This document shows positions 33,388-41,862 of a stretch of 64,000 nucleotides of DNA, one piece after another. The stretch is from Chryseobacterium sp. H1D6B (GTDB taxonomy: Bacteria > Bacteroidota > Bacteroidia > Flavobacteriales > Weeksellaceae), in assembly GCF_029892445.1 (NCBI RefSeq), contig NZ_JARXVJ010000001.1, positions 1,612,001 through 1,676,000 of the forward strand, in the 5' to 3' direction. Every line of letters begins with the position of its first letter. Within the stretch, counting starts at the first letter, position 1. The notes under the pieces are model-generated. The model saw only the letters and a list, made by a program, of their open reading frames with translations, was not told where the DNA came from and did no database searches. The translations under genes and the position numbers were made by a program.

Positions 33388-33641
33388 ATGCAAAATGATA
33401 TTTTTTTTATTTACCCATAGCGTCTATCAACTAAATAGACCATTCTATAAAATAAAAATAGCACCAAAAGATTGATGCTGTTTAATTTTACTGCTGTTGT
33501 TTAATTAATTTGGTATTAAATAGTATATTATTATCTAATATAAACAATATACCACATTTGACGAAAAACAATTATAATGGCTCCCTTTCAGTCTACCTTT
33601 GTTGGATTATCTAATTACAGATTTATCAACGCTAATAAATT

Positions 33642-35240
33642 ATGAATAAAAACTTAGTCATTATTCTCTTTATATGCTCTACAGCAATAAGGGCACAAAA
33701 AATCATTGACCCTTACGAAAGACTTTATATGACCACTCTGACACAAGTAGCCGCTAAAGATATGAAACATGCATTGCAGATTGCAGATTCTATGACAGTG
33801 GCTGCCACAACACCCCAGCACGAAGGAAGAAGTATAATGCTTAGTGCCAGTTTATATATGCAGCAAAGTAAATATGAAGAAAGTATAAAGTTTGCGGAAA
33901 AAGCAAAAGATATTCTTGATACAACTGAAAGTTATGAATTACAGGCAAAAATCCGCGGACTTTTAACGACCGTCTACAGAATCTTAGGACTATTACATCA
34001 ATCTAAAAAGTACGCAGAGGAAGGACTGAAAACAGCTGATAAGATTAATGATATAAAAAAAGAGGCGCAGGTAAAATCTCTGTTTCTTCAGGAATTAGCA
34101 TATTATGAGATTAATAATAATAAAAATTACAGTGATGCTATTACTTATCTTAATCACTCTCTCGAATATTGTTCGAAAATTCCTGAAGATCAAATCAATG
34201 TGGGAAGAACACATCAAATGTTGGGAGAAGTGTATTGTTTTTATTTAAATCAATATAGCCTCGCAGAGAAACATTATCAAATAGCTCTGAAAAATCTTCC
34301 CGAGCCCTATTATGTTACATCACTTGTCCACGAGGGATTAGGAAAGGTGAGATTTTCACAAAAACGTTATGAAGAAGCAGAAAAGTTTTATTTGCAGGCT
34401 TTAAAATTTGCAGAAACAACCGATCATCCGGAAATGAAGAGGCGAGTTTTCAATGATATTTCAGAATATTATGAAAAGACAAACCAATATAAAAAAGCCT
34501 CAGTTTACAGGAAAAAATTGGCAGATCTGAATTGGCGTGAAGCTGAAAAACATAGTCATATTGTTGATACTGATTATAATAAAGTTGAAAATGAAAACCA
34601 ACAGTACGCAAAAGGTGATCTATCAAAAAATATAATTATTGGTGTTACATTTTTTATGATTTTAAGTCTTATAGGAATTTTTATTACTTATAGGAAAAAA
34701 CAGAAAAAAGAATATCTTAAATTTAAAGCGATTATAGATCATTATAAAGAAAAAGAAGAGTACGTTTTAGAAACAAAAGTCGATATTTCAGCGTTTGAAG
34801 AAAGTGAAATTCAAGAGGAAAATGTTTCTGATTTAATAGATCTTAAAGACAAGAAGCAGATAGATATTGCCATTAATAAGGAAACAGAAGCAAAAATATT
34901 GGAACAGTTACAGCAGTTTGAAGAGAATGAAATGTTTAATAAAAACTTTGTTTCTCTATCCTTCCTTGCCACTGAATTTAATACAAATAGCAGATACATT
35001 TCATATGTGGTAAAAAAATATAAGAATACTGATTTTAAAAATTATATTAATAAACTGAGGATCAATTATATTATCCACAAACTAAATACCTCAGAGATCC
35101 ACAGAAGACATAAAGTAGGAGCTTTAGCGGAAGAATGCGGCTTTACATCACACAGTACATTTGCGACGGTGTTTAAATCTATCACAGGGATTTCACCTTC
35201 TTCTTTTATTTCTTTTATCGAACAGGAAAATAAAACTTAA
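33642..35240 (+). CDS. TPR sensor with transmembrane segment and AraC-type DNA-binding domain
   Basis: 532 residues. A signal peptide (MNKNLVIILFICSTAIRAQ) leads into 7-8 TPR-like helical repeats (about 30-310) outside the membrane. One transmembrane segment (IIIGVTFFMILSLIGIFIT, about 328-346) is followed by a charged linker and a C-terminal AraC helix-turn-helix pair (FLATEFNTNSRYISYVVKKY and LAEECGFTSHSTFATVFKSI). It is a one-component membrane-bound regulator, a Bacteroidota architecture. A strong terminator follows. It may control the secreted-protein genes downstream; this is inference. Confidence 0.85.
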   Translation: MNKNLVIILFICSTAIRAQKIIDPYERLYMTTLTQVAAKDMKHALQIADSMTVAATTPQHEGRSIMLSASLYMQQSKYEESIKFAEKAKDILDTTESYELQAKIRGLLTTVYRILGLLHQSKKYAEEGLKTADKINDIKKEAQVKSLFLQELAYYEINNNKNYSDAITYLNHSLEYCSKIPEDQINVGRTHQMLGEVYCFYLNQYSLAEKHYQIALKNLPEPYYVTSLVHEGLGKVRFSQKRYEEAEKFYLQALKFAETTDHPEMKRRVFNDISEYYEKTNQYKKASVYRKKLADLNWREAEKHSHIVDTDYNKVENENQQYAKGDLSKNIIIGVTFFMILSLIGIFITYRKKQKKEYLKFKAIIDHYKEKEEYVLETKVDISAFEESEIQEENVSDLIDLKDKKQIDIAINKETEAKILEQLQQFEENEMFNKNFVSLSFLATEFNTNSRYISYVVKKYKNTDFKNYINKLRINYIIHKLNTSEIHRRHKVGALAEECGFTSHSTFATVFKSITGISPSSFISFIEQENKT

Positions 35241-35863
35241 ATATAATTTATAGAAACTTTAATTTCACCTATGTCTGTACTTTATTAAAGTACAGGCTTT
35301 TTTTATGCTCTTTTCATCCTAATTATTTTTATTAGAGGTTGATAAATCACACTTATTTTGTAATAATTGTAGATTGTTACGTTTATTCAATGAAAAAAGA
35401 TGTCTAAAAATCAATCGTATACGAAAAAAAGCTTTTGATTTTCTGAAAAACCAAAGGGTATTTCTTTCCTGAAGAACTTGTTTCAGATAAATTTGTAAAA
35501 TAATGCTAGACATAATAACAAATAAACTAATATCATAAAATATCATTCTCATTTTCGAATAATTTTTCTTTCGGGTAAAAGTTAAATTTAGAAATTGTAT
35601 ATACTATTTCTGCTTCGAACCGAAACTTCCCTATGATTCAATTATCATTAAATTTCCCAAATTATTAAACACATAATTGAGTCACAATATTCCAAGTCTG
35701 GAATAAATAATTCGTAAAAATTTGGATTAAGATTCTGAAAACTACAAATGAAAAAAGCAATTATTAGTAATTTCTCTTTGGCAGATGGAAAACACCTTTT
35801 GCCAAAGTTGAAATTATTATATGAACTCTGACCTGATCTACACACAATTATGAATGCACTCAT
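35241..35863. other. Gene-free stretch after the TPR/AraC regulator
   Basis: Starts with a terminator at 35275-35304. Beyond it I find no convincing gene. Two minus-strand ORFs of about 80 codons have no family resemblance, no plausible start context, and the composition of random A/T-rich sequence. Confidence 0.5.
35275..35304 (+). terminator. Terminator of the TPR/AraC gene
   Basis: Arms CTGTACTTT (35275-35283) and AAAGTACAG (35287-35295), followed by GC and seven T. Confidence 0.85.
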
Positions 35864-36574
35864 ATGTACATAGAAAGAAACCCTATACAACACTGTTGCA
35901 TATTTTTGTTGTTTTTTATATTAGGGTGTTTTTCAGTTTCGGCCCAATCACAAGATAGTGCATTTTACTTTTCTCAAAAAAATGCTGTACTCTATATTGC
36001 CTCGGGAACGGTAATTAGCAATTCGCAAAACATACATGTTGCTTCCCCAACCGATAATGCACTGTATATTGTAGGCAATACTGCTGTAATTCTAAATGGC
36101 ACTAGTAATGCTTCTATTGTGCATGTTCCTATTAGAAATAAAACCACTACAACTTCACTTTTAGAAAACAAAACAAAACAAAAACAAACCGTACGTTTTC
36201 AGTTGAGAGAAATAGCGAGAACCAACGCTAAAGTTCAACAATCTGCGACCGTCATAAAAACAAGATCATCTAAGGAAAATGCAATAGTAAAAATGCAATT
36301 TTCCTGTTGGATGGTAATTTCAACTTCACACACTAGCCTGCAAAAAAAACACACAAAATCGGTAACGAATTTCTCGCAATTTTATGCTTGTTTATTAGGG
36401 GAGAAAGCACTTTCGGTAGCAGGTAACTACTTTATTTATAGCTACAACAACTGCGTGCAGGACTTCGCTGACTATGCACTGTTCTCTAGACCACCAACAA
36501 TTTTTTTTCCCACCTTCTCCAAAACACATGGAGTCGAAACCGCCTACATTCGCTTTGCAGTTTTCAGTCGGTAG
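35864..36574 (+). CDS. Secreted protein of unknown function
   Basis: 236 residues. MYIERNPIQHCC is followed by a hydrophobic segment ending in SVSAQSQ, a signal peptide. The first mature part (FYFSQKNAVLYIASGTVISN, NALYIVGNTAVILNG) is beta-strand rich. The remainder is basic and low in recognisable structure. I cannot assign a family. It lies 114 bp upstream of two 'VGIGT' genes in the same direction, and could be the first gene of a surface-protein set. Confidence 0.6.
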   Translation: MYIERNPIQHCCIFLLFFILGCFSVSAQSQDSAFYFSQKNAVLYIASGTVISNSQNIHVASPTDNALYIVGNTAVILNGTSNASIVHVPIRNKTTTTSLLENKTKQKQTVRFQLREIARTNAKVQQSATVIKTRSSKENAIVKMQFSCWMVISTSHTSLQKKHTKSVTNFSQFYACLLGEKALSVAGNYFIYSYNNCVQDFADYALFSRPPTIFFPTFSKTHGVETAYIRFAVFSR

Positions 36575-36688
36575 TTTTAATTTTCAGTCATTGTGAGTAC
36601 AGAGGCAACCTGATCGTTGCTCTGATATTCAGAAACTTATGACTTTATTACAATTTACAATTAATACATTATTAAAAATCATTTAATT

Positions 36689-37165
36689 ATGAAAAAATTA
36701 CTTTGCACAGCCGCATTAGTCCTTTCTGGGTTTGCCGCCAAAGCACAAGTGGGTATTGGCACGGCCACTCCAGACGCATCTTCGATGCTTCATATAGTAG
36801 GAAACCCATTATTATTTCCTAGAATTAGTGGAACTACGTCTTTTTTATCACCAACAGACGGTATTGTGTTTTATGACACCACAGCAAATAGTTTACAAGT
36901 ATCACGCAGTAACGATAAATGGTTTAATCTCCTAGCAGGTACTGAAATTACTGAAACAGCTGGCGCTACTCTTGCGATTGGTAATGTTGGTATTGGTACT
37001 TCCAATCCTGATGGTAATGCTGCGTTAGACGTTGCTACAAAAGGGATTATATTGCCAATCTTGGCTAGCGACCCTACAGGTGTTGCAGGGATGATGTATT
37101 ACAACTCAACATCTGATGATGTGAAAATATTTACTACTAGCTGGATTACATTAAATAAATTTTAA
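36689..37165 (+). CDS. Small secreted 'VGIGT' repeat protein
   Basis: 158 residues with a signal peptide (MKKLLCTAALVLSGFAAKAQ) directly followed by VGIGTATPDASSMLHI and, about 80 residues later, NVGIGTSNPDGNAALDVATKG. Such VGIGT-NP-A-L motifs recur in Bacteroidota secreted, tail-fibre-like proteins, in which they form short beta-helical units. DGIVFYDTTANSLQVS and GMMYYNSTSDDVKIFT are the usual companion blocks. The role is unknown; it is probably a surface or matrix protein. The next gene starts 18 bp after its stop, so the two form an operon. Confidence 0.75.
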   Translation: MKKLLCTAALVLSGFAAKAQVGIGTATPDASSMLHIVGNPLLFPRISGTTSFLSPTDGIVFYDTTANSLQVSRSNDKWFNLLAGTEITETAGATLAIGNVGIGTSNPDGNAALDVATKGIILPILASDPTGVAGMMYYNSTSDDVKIFTTSWITLNKF

Positions 37166-37183
37166 TATTTAAATTAAAACAAA

Positions 37184-38437
37184 ATGAAACATATACAGTT
37201 TTTTATTTTATTACTTATGGCAAACCTAAGTTTTGGACAAGTAGGTATTGGTACAGCCTCTCCAAATGCAAATTCTAGTTTAGAGATCAGTAGTTCTTCT
37301 AAAGGAGTTAAGTTTGTAAGTTTGGTGACTGCCCCAGTTTCTTCTCCTGTTAAAGGATTAACGTATTATGACACTACGCTACAATGCTTACGTACTAATT
37401 TCGGAACACCAGCTGCTCCACTTTGGAAATGTATGGGGGCTGTTGCGACACCACCTGTTATTGGCGCTTTAGATTGTACCAATGCAGTTGTCAGTAATTA
37501 TAATTTTATTCCTGGAAGATTATATGCAGGTGGAACAGTTACAGTAAATTATACAGGTGGAAACGGTGCTGCTTACCCTGCAACATCTGTTAACAGTTTA
37601 GTTGGTTCTAATGGAGGTACTACTGGGCTTACTGCAACCCTTCCAGCAGGAACCTTGGCAATTGGTGCTGGTTCTTTAGTATTTACAATATCGGGAACAC
37701 CAAATATAGGTTCTGTTGCTACGTTTCCCATCACTGTTGGAGGACAAACCTGTTCTTTTACTTTACAAACTTGTGGTGCTTATTTAGGTGCAGGCCAAAC
37801 CTCTTGGAAAAATTTTATGTGCCACAACCTTGGGGCAGACTATACAAAAGATCCTAATATACTAATAGCTGCAACACAACAAATACACGGTAACTACTAC
37901 CAGTGGGGTAGAGTTGCGCCAGTTGCTACACAGACGGCTATTATTGGTGCTTGGAATACAACTGTTCCCGCTAGTACTTCATTGAATGATGCTACCAAAA
38001 CAGCCAATGACCCATGCCCAGCAGGATTTAGAGTACCTACAATAGCGCAATGGCAGAATGTGATAGGAAATATAGCGGGTGATCCACCAGCTGGTACATT
38101 TCACAACACGCCAATTAATATTTCTGCCAATGATTTTGGGAGTTTTACTCCTTTAGGCTTTTCTTCAGCTTTAACGTACAGAACAGGTGGTATAGTAACC
38201 TTGACATTACCAGCTGCTGGCCTTCGTAATCCAGCTAATGGATCCTTAGCTAACCGTGATGCCTCAGGTATTTATATGAGTTCTACAACTGGTTCGGGTA
38301 ATAATGCACGTAAGTTTAATTTTGTAAGAGATAGAAATACTGGTTCAGCTCCTTATGGTGTTGGTCCTTATCAACTTACTAATAGTATTGACGTAAGTCG
38401 TGCCTCTGGATACGTTGTGCGTTGCATCAAAGAATAA
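37184..38437 (+). CDS. Secreted FISUMP-domain protein
   Basis: 417 residues with a signal peptide (MKHIQFFILLLMANLSFGQ) followed by VGIGTASPNANSSLEIS, as in the preceding gene. A Thr/Gly-rich linker of repeated beta-units (about 90-200) precedes a C-terminal domain with CHNLGADYTKDPN, YYQWGRVAPV, NDPCPAGFRVPTIAQWQNV and a final SGYVVRCIKE, the FISUMP (Fibrobacter succinogenes major paralogous) pattern. Such proteins are exported, probably surface-exposed, and of unknown biochemical role. A terminator follows. Composition differs slightly from the core genes (many ACA and GCA codons). Confidence 0.82.
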   Translation: MKHIQFFILLLMANLSFGQVGIGTASPNANSSLEISSSSKGVKFVSLVTAPVSSPVKGLTYYDTTLQCLRTNFGTPAAPLWKCMGAVATPPVIGALDCTNAVVSNYNFIPGRLYAGGTVTVNYTGGNGAAYPATSVNSLVGSNGGTTGLTATLPAGTLAIGAGSLVFTISGTPNIGSVATFPITVGGQTCSFTLQTCGAYLGAGQTSWKNFMCHNLGADYTKDPNILIAATQQIHGNYYQWGRVAPVATQTAIIGAWNTTVPASTSLNDATKTANDPCPAGFRVPTIAQWQNVIGNIAGDPPAGTFHNTPINISANDFGSFTPLGFSSALTYRTGGIVTLTLPAAGLRNPANGSLANRDASGIYMSSTTGSGNNARKFNFVRDRNTGSAPYGVGPYQLTNSIDVSRASGYVVRCIKE

Positions 38438-38560
38438 TCACTTATTTTTACACTAAGCTTGTTGAAGAGGTGTCTATTTAGACTATTAAGTTTAATTATA
38501 TAATAATACCGCAGCTCGTACTTAACTTGATGCAGTAAGATGTAAGTTTTTTAAAATGTT

Positions 38561-38597
38561 AAGACCCTGCTCCTAATAAGAGCAGGGTCTTTTTTTA
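38561..38597 (+). terminator. Strong terminator after the FISUMP gene
   Basis: Arms AAGACCCTGCTC (38561-38572) and GAGCAGGGTCTT (38580-38591), then a T run. Confidence 0.9.
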
Positions 38598-38668
38598 AGA
38601 TAGATACAGCCTTGAGCTTAGACTTAAAAAGAAAGACCATTGCACAAGTACCAACAATCAATTTAGGT

Positions 38669-38878
38669 TTATATTTTGAGTATGCATTTTTGCAATACCT
38701 TTATATCAGGAAGTACTCTAGGCAAAATATTCTGCGTAAGCCAACCCCAGGCTTCCATATTCTTATCCTCAAATTTCCCTCCAATGGTTTGTGTAAACAT
38801 AATTGCAAACAGGATTGAAGTAGCTGCAAACCAAGGTTTTGAAAGTTTCCTTTTTGCTTTTTCAAAAGATGTTTTCAT
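38669..38878 (-). CDS. Small membrane protein, probably truncated
   Basis: 69 residues (MKTSFEKAKRKLSKPWFAAT) with one transmembrane segment (ATSILFAIMFTQTIGG) and an aromatic stretch AWGWLTQNILP. Its ATG overlaps the stop of an upstream partial frame (ATGA), which indicates translational coupling. The C-terminal VLPDIKVLQKCILKI looks unlike the rest, suggesting a frameshift or truncation. Family unknown. It lies near the right end of the insertion and is likely a decaying gene. Confidence 0.45.
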   Translation of the reverse strand: MKTSFEKAKRKLSKPWFAATSILFAIMFTQTIGGKFEDKNMEAWGWLTQNILPRVLPDIKVLQKCILKI

Positions 38879-39063
38879 TGTTTTAAAGTATTTATAATAC
38901 CAGATCTCGTTAAATGCTTACCTGGTATTGATGTTGGTGACAATAATTCAGCAGTATCACTGCTTTCGCGTTTCTTAAATTGATAAATCAGCGCTGTTAC
39001 CTTATGTTGCGACATAAAACTTAACCTTCCAATTTCATCTGGTAAAGATGTAACACCTCCATC
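38875..39063 (-). pseudogene. Partial frame upstream of the small membrane protein
   Basis: An open frame with no clear start reads DGGVTSLPDEIGRLSFMSQH and continues KVTALIYQFKKRESSDTAEL to a TGA that overlaps the next ATG. It looks like the 3' end of a longer gene cut at the insertion boundary. An internal ATG (FMSQH) could give 45 residues. I do not recognise the family. Confidence 0.4.
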
Positions 39064-39117
39064 CAGAACAGTTAAAAAATAGTAACATCAAACATATTAA
39101 TAAGTACTTCATATTTA

Positions 39118-39192
39118 TTAAATTATTGTTTTTACTTTCTCTCTTACGAAGGGGTGGAGTTTTTCTATTTTCTGCAAGGTTACTTTGTCCAT
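39118..39192 (-). pseudogene. Truncated start of the M15 peptidase gene
   Basis: Encodes MDKVTLQKIEKLHPFVREKV plus four residues and stops at 39118, where homology with the intact gene (32320-32820) ends. Two amino-acid differences from the intact copy lie within these 24 codons (K8 for R, K19 for E). Confidence 0.85.
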
Positions 39193-39417
39193 AATTATAA
39201 ATTTTACTGTTTTAGAAAACAAAAGTAGGCGCCGTATACGACAAAACTTGACGTATTTGAAATGAATTAATTAAATGATAATCAGTTGGTTAAATATAAT
39301 GTTAAATTTAAAATAAAATAGAATTTTGTATTTTAAATGTTATAGTTTTGTATAATAAAATACTCGTAAACTAATCATGTATGCCTTAGTAGACTGCAAT
39401 AATTTCTTTGTTTCCTG
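39122..39417. repeat. Direct repeat, right copy (296 bp)
   Basis: Same length as 32750-33045, with 7 substitutions by my count. Here umuC is intact and the M15 start is truncated, the mirror image of the left copy. Confidence 0.92.
39220..39253 (-). promoter_or_regulatory. Dyad promoter, duplicated copy
   Basis: TACTTTTG (complement of 39220-39227), 11-nt spacer and CGACAAAACTTGACG (39239-39253), unchanged from promoter 8. It now drives only the truncated M15 start and possibly the remnants below it. Confidence 0.75.
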
Positions 39418-40648
39418 CGAAAGGACTTTGGATCCGTCACTTGAAAACAAACCCGTTGTGGTGCTTTCCAACAACGATGGATGTGTTGTGTCTAGAAGCA
39501 GAGAAGCGCAGGAACTTGGCATTCCGATGGCCGCTCCGGTATTTAAATATAAAGAGCTTTTTAAAGAACATGATGTAAAAAGTTTTTCGGCAAAATTTGA
39601 ACTGTATAATTTCAAAAGCCAGGAGGTTATGGCTATTGCAAAATCATATGTTGTTAATTATGAGATTTATAGCATAGATGAACTTTTTTTAGATTTAAAA
39701 GGATTTAAATACATTAATATTTATGATTACTGTCTTGAGATCCGAAATGAAATTCAGGAGAAGTCTAAAATTCCTGTCAGTATAGGAATTGCACCTACAA
39801 AAACACTGTGCAAAGTAGCCAACAGGATTGTAAAGAAATATCCTGAAAAATTTGAAGGTGTTTATATTTTAGATACTCCAGAAAAAATAGAAAAAGCATT
39901 AAAATGGCTTGATATAGAAGATGTCTGGGGAATAGGCTGGAAGCTGGGTATAAAAATGCGCGACAATGGAGTTTATAAAGCTTGGGATCTGCTTCAAAAA
40001 CCTGAAATGTGGGTAAGGAAAATTATGGGAATCCACGGAATAAGAATGATTAATGAACTGAAAGGAATCCCTCAGCTTGAACTTGCTGCGCCTTCTCCAA
40101 AAAAATCTATTGCGGTGACCCGAAGCTTTATGGAAATGCTTACAAAAAAAGATGAGGTAAGGGAACGTGTAGAAACTTTCGGGATGTACTGCTCTGAAAG
40201 ATTGAGAAAACAGAATACCTGCTGTAAAGTAGTTACGGTTTTTGTCCAGACCAACAGGTTCCGAAAAGATCTCCCTGAATATAAGAAAGCTGTATCACAA
40301 GTTCTTCCTAACCCTACTAATTCTTCTATTGTGATTGGAAGAGCGGTTAATGAGCTCTTTGAAGCTGTTTATAAAGAAGGATTTCATTATAAAAAAGCAG
40401 GAGTGATGGTCAATGATTTTGTTCCTGAAAATGAAAGGTTAATCAGTTTATTTGAAGTGGATACTCAAAATCAGCATTTACCCGTAATGAAAGCGATGGA
40501 TGAGCTGAATAAAAAATTCGGAAAAGATAAAGTACGCTTAGGAAGCATGAGCGGAAAAAATACTTTTGGCCGGGCAAAAATCTCTCCGGAATACGAAGCT
40601 TTCTTAAAAAATAATACACTTCCGGAAGCTAATTTTAGATTTCATTAG
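39377..40648 (+). CDS. umuC: Y-family DNA polymerase V catalytic subunit
   Basis: 423 residues. Translesion polymerase that bypasses damaged template bases. MYALVDCNNFF (D6) and YSIDELFLDL (D101, E102) hold the catalytic carboxylates; SNNDGCVVSRS and the helix-hairpin-helix region near VWGIGWKLG are typical of UmuC, with DUF4113-like C-terminal sequence (RLGSMSGKNTFGRAKISPEY). The residue after the catalytic Glu is Leu, where Ala is more usual. No umuD lies next to it in the window. The start is preserved in the right repeat, and TAGTTTTG near 39344 is a possible promoter element. Confidence 0.9.
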   Translation: MYALVDCNNFFVSCERTLDPSLENKPVVVLSNNDGCVVSRSREAQELGIPMAAPVFKYKELFKEHDVKSFSAKFELYNFKSQEVMAIAKSYVVNYEIYSIDELFLDLKGFKYINIYDYCLEIRNEIQEKSKIPVSIGIAPTKTLCKVANRIVKKYPEKFEGVYILDTPEKIEKALKWLDIEDVWGIGWKLGIKMRDNGVYKAWDLLQKPEMWVRKIMGIHGIRMINELKGIPQLELAAPSPKKSIAVTRSFMEMLTKKDEVRERVETFGMYCSERLRKQNTCCKVVTVFVQTNRFRKDLPEYKKAVSQVLPNPTNSSIVIGRAVNELFEAVYKEGFHYKKAGVMVNDFVPENERLISLFEVDTQNQHLPVMKAMDELNKKFGKDKVRLGSMSGKNTFGRAKISPEYEAFLKNNTLPEANFRFH

Positions 40649-40652
40649 ATTT

Positions 40653-41786
40653 TCATTGAAAAGTGTCTACAGTTTCATTCACAATAAGCCTTACCTGATC
40701 TGGTCTTCCACGGTCATTTTTGGGAGAATTGGTGTAGCTTCCTGTTCTTACAATGACCATTTTGTGTTCCGGAACCATGATAATATACTGCCCCTGAAGA
40801 CCTAAAAAATAATAATGTTTTATGGGATTGTCATTATTGATCCAAAGTCCCATTCCATAGATCTCCTCAGAATTTTGGGTTGGAGTTCTCATTTCATTCA
40901 TAAAATCCTGATTTAAAACCTGCACATCACCAACTTTTCCGTCATCTAAAAATAGCTGTCCCAACTTTGCAAAATCCCTTGCATTGGAATGAATACAGCA
41001 GTAGGTTTTCTCCATGCCGTTGTTGTCTGTACTCCATGTTGCGTTCTGCTCCATTCCAAGAGGAGTCCAGAATTTTTCTGACAAATAGCTTGCTAAAGAC
41101 TGATTCAAGGCTTTTTTTAATGCAAAGCCCAACAGCTGTGTTGAGCCGCTTTGATATTCATATCTTTTTCCAGGTTCTTCTTTAAAGTCTCTTGAGAAAA
41201 CTGCTTTTGCCAGACTTCTTCCATAATAGGCTTTAGCATTCGGTAAGAGCGGGTTTTTATAGTCCTCGTCCCAATCTAGACCCGCTTCCATCTGTGCTAA
41301 GTTTTTTAAAGTGACTTTATTTCCAAACTCTTTGTCTTTAAATTCACTGTAAAATTCGGAAAGCTTCTCATTGATGTTTTTAATTTTCCCTTCCTCCAGA
41401 GCTTTTCCTAAAAGCATAACAGTAACTGCTTTGGCCATAGAAAAAGAATTGGTCTTAGAAAGCTGGTTGTAGCCGTTCCAATACTGTTCATGAAGTAATT
41501 TTCCGTCTCTAATGACAACGAAAGAGGCTGTATCTGATTGAATTAAATCGTCAACTAAAGTTTTAGACAGCTCTTTTTTATTGTATTCTGAATCTTCCTC
41601 CCATAATACTGGGATTTCCGAAGCGATAATATGGCTGGGAAAGAGATCTCCGTCATCAATAAATGCGCTTGATTTTCCTTTTAAATACGTTTTAGAAATT
41701 CCGCTGAATAAATAATCATACCCCAAAAGATAAGAAAGAACAGCTGTAGCGGCTATTCCTCCTATAACATACTTTAATATTTTCAT
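40653..41786 (-). CDS. Membrane-anchored serine hydrolase, beta-lactamase class C fold
   Basis: 377 residues. An N-terminal hydrophobic segment (VIGGIAATAVLSYLLG) anchors or exports it. SMAK (S116-K119) is the SxxK catalytic motif, and YEYQSG supplies the YxS/N Tyr. LASYLSEKFWTPLGME, and the fold in general, match the beta-lactamase-related family (AmpC, esterases, D-aminopeptidases). Real beta-lactam hydrolysis is not implied; many members are esterases of unknown substrate. It converges on umuC with only 4 bp between the stops. Confidence 0.85.
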   Translation of the reverse strand: MKILKYVIGGIAATAVLSYLLGYDYLFSGISKTYLKGKSSAFIDDGDLFPSHIIASEIPVLWEEDSEYNKKELSKTLVDDLIQSDTASFVVIRDGKLLHEQYWNGYNQLSKTNSFSMAKAVTVMLLGKALEEGKIKNINEKLSEFYSEFKDKEFGNKVTLKNLAQMEAGLDWDEDYKNPLLPNAKAYYGRSLAKAVFSRDFKEEPGKRYEYQSGSTQLLGFALKKALNQSLASYLSEKFWTPLGMEQNATWSTDNNGMEKTYCCIHSNARDFAKLGQLFLDDGKVGDVQVLNQDFMNEMRTPTQNSEEIYGMGLWINNDNPIKHYYFLGLQGQYIIMVPEHKMVIVRTGSYTNSPKNDRGRPDQVRLIVNETVDTFQ

Positions 41787-41831
41787 GTGAATTGGTCTTA
41801 AACAAATTTAAAATAAATTTCACATCAAAAT

Positions 41832-41860
41832 AAAAAAGCCTTGAAAAATCAAGGCTTTAA
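41832..41860 (-). terminator. Terminator of glyS
   Basis: Arms AAAGCCTTGA (41835-41844) and TCAAGGCTTT (41849-41858); on the minus strand a T run follows. Confidence 0.85.
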
Positions 41861-41862
41861 GT

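Larger units (their letters stand above)
33046..39121. mobile_element. 6.1-kb insertion between 296-bp direct repeats
   Basis: The segment separates the M15 gene from umuC, which are adjacent in the inferred ancestral order. The ends are long imperfect direct repeats, as left by single-crossover integration of circular DNA sharing that region. No transposase, integrase or tRNA is present. Cargo: toxin-tail remnant, TPR/AraC regulator, three secreted-protein genes and a minus-strand gene remnant. Confidence 0.75.
38438..39376. other. Region with terminator, minus-strand gene remnants and right repeat
   Basis: No intact gene. It contains the FISUMP terminator, a minus-strand remnant pair (38669-39063), the truncated M15 start and the right copy of the direct repeat. 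Confidence 0.6.

Noticed and set aside
35319..35893. Two minus-strand ORFs of about 80 codons
   Set aside because: No recognisable family, A/T-driven composition with many Ile, Phe and Lys, one overlaps the start of the following plus-strand gene, and no promoter element is visible.
33046..39121. Insertion sequence or transposon as the cause of the insertion
   Set aside because: No transposase and no short terminal inverted repeats at the boundaries; the 296-bp imperfect direct repeats are much longer than target-site duplications. The 10-bp inverted repeat at 33062-33071/33130-33139 is internal and is not at the ends.
39239..39376. Dyad promoter copy as the promoter of umuC
   Set aside because: The -7 element lies on the left side of the dyad, so it fires away from umuC; no TAnnTTTG occurs 11 nt to the right of the dyad.
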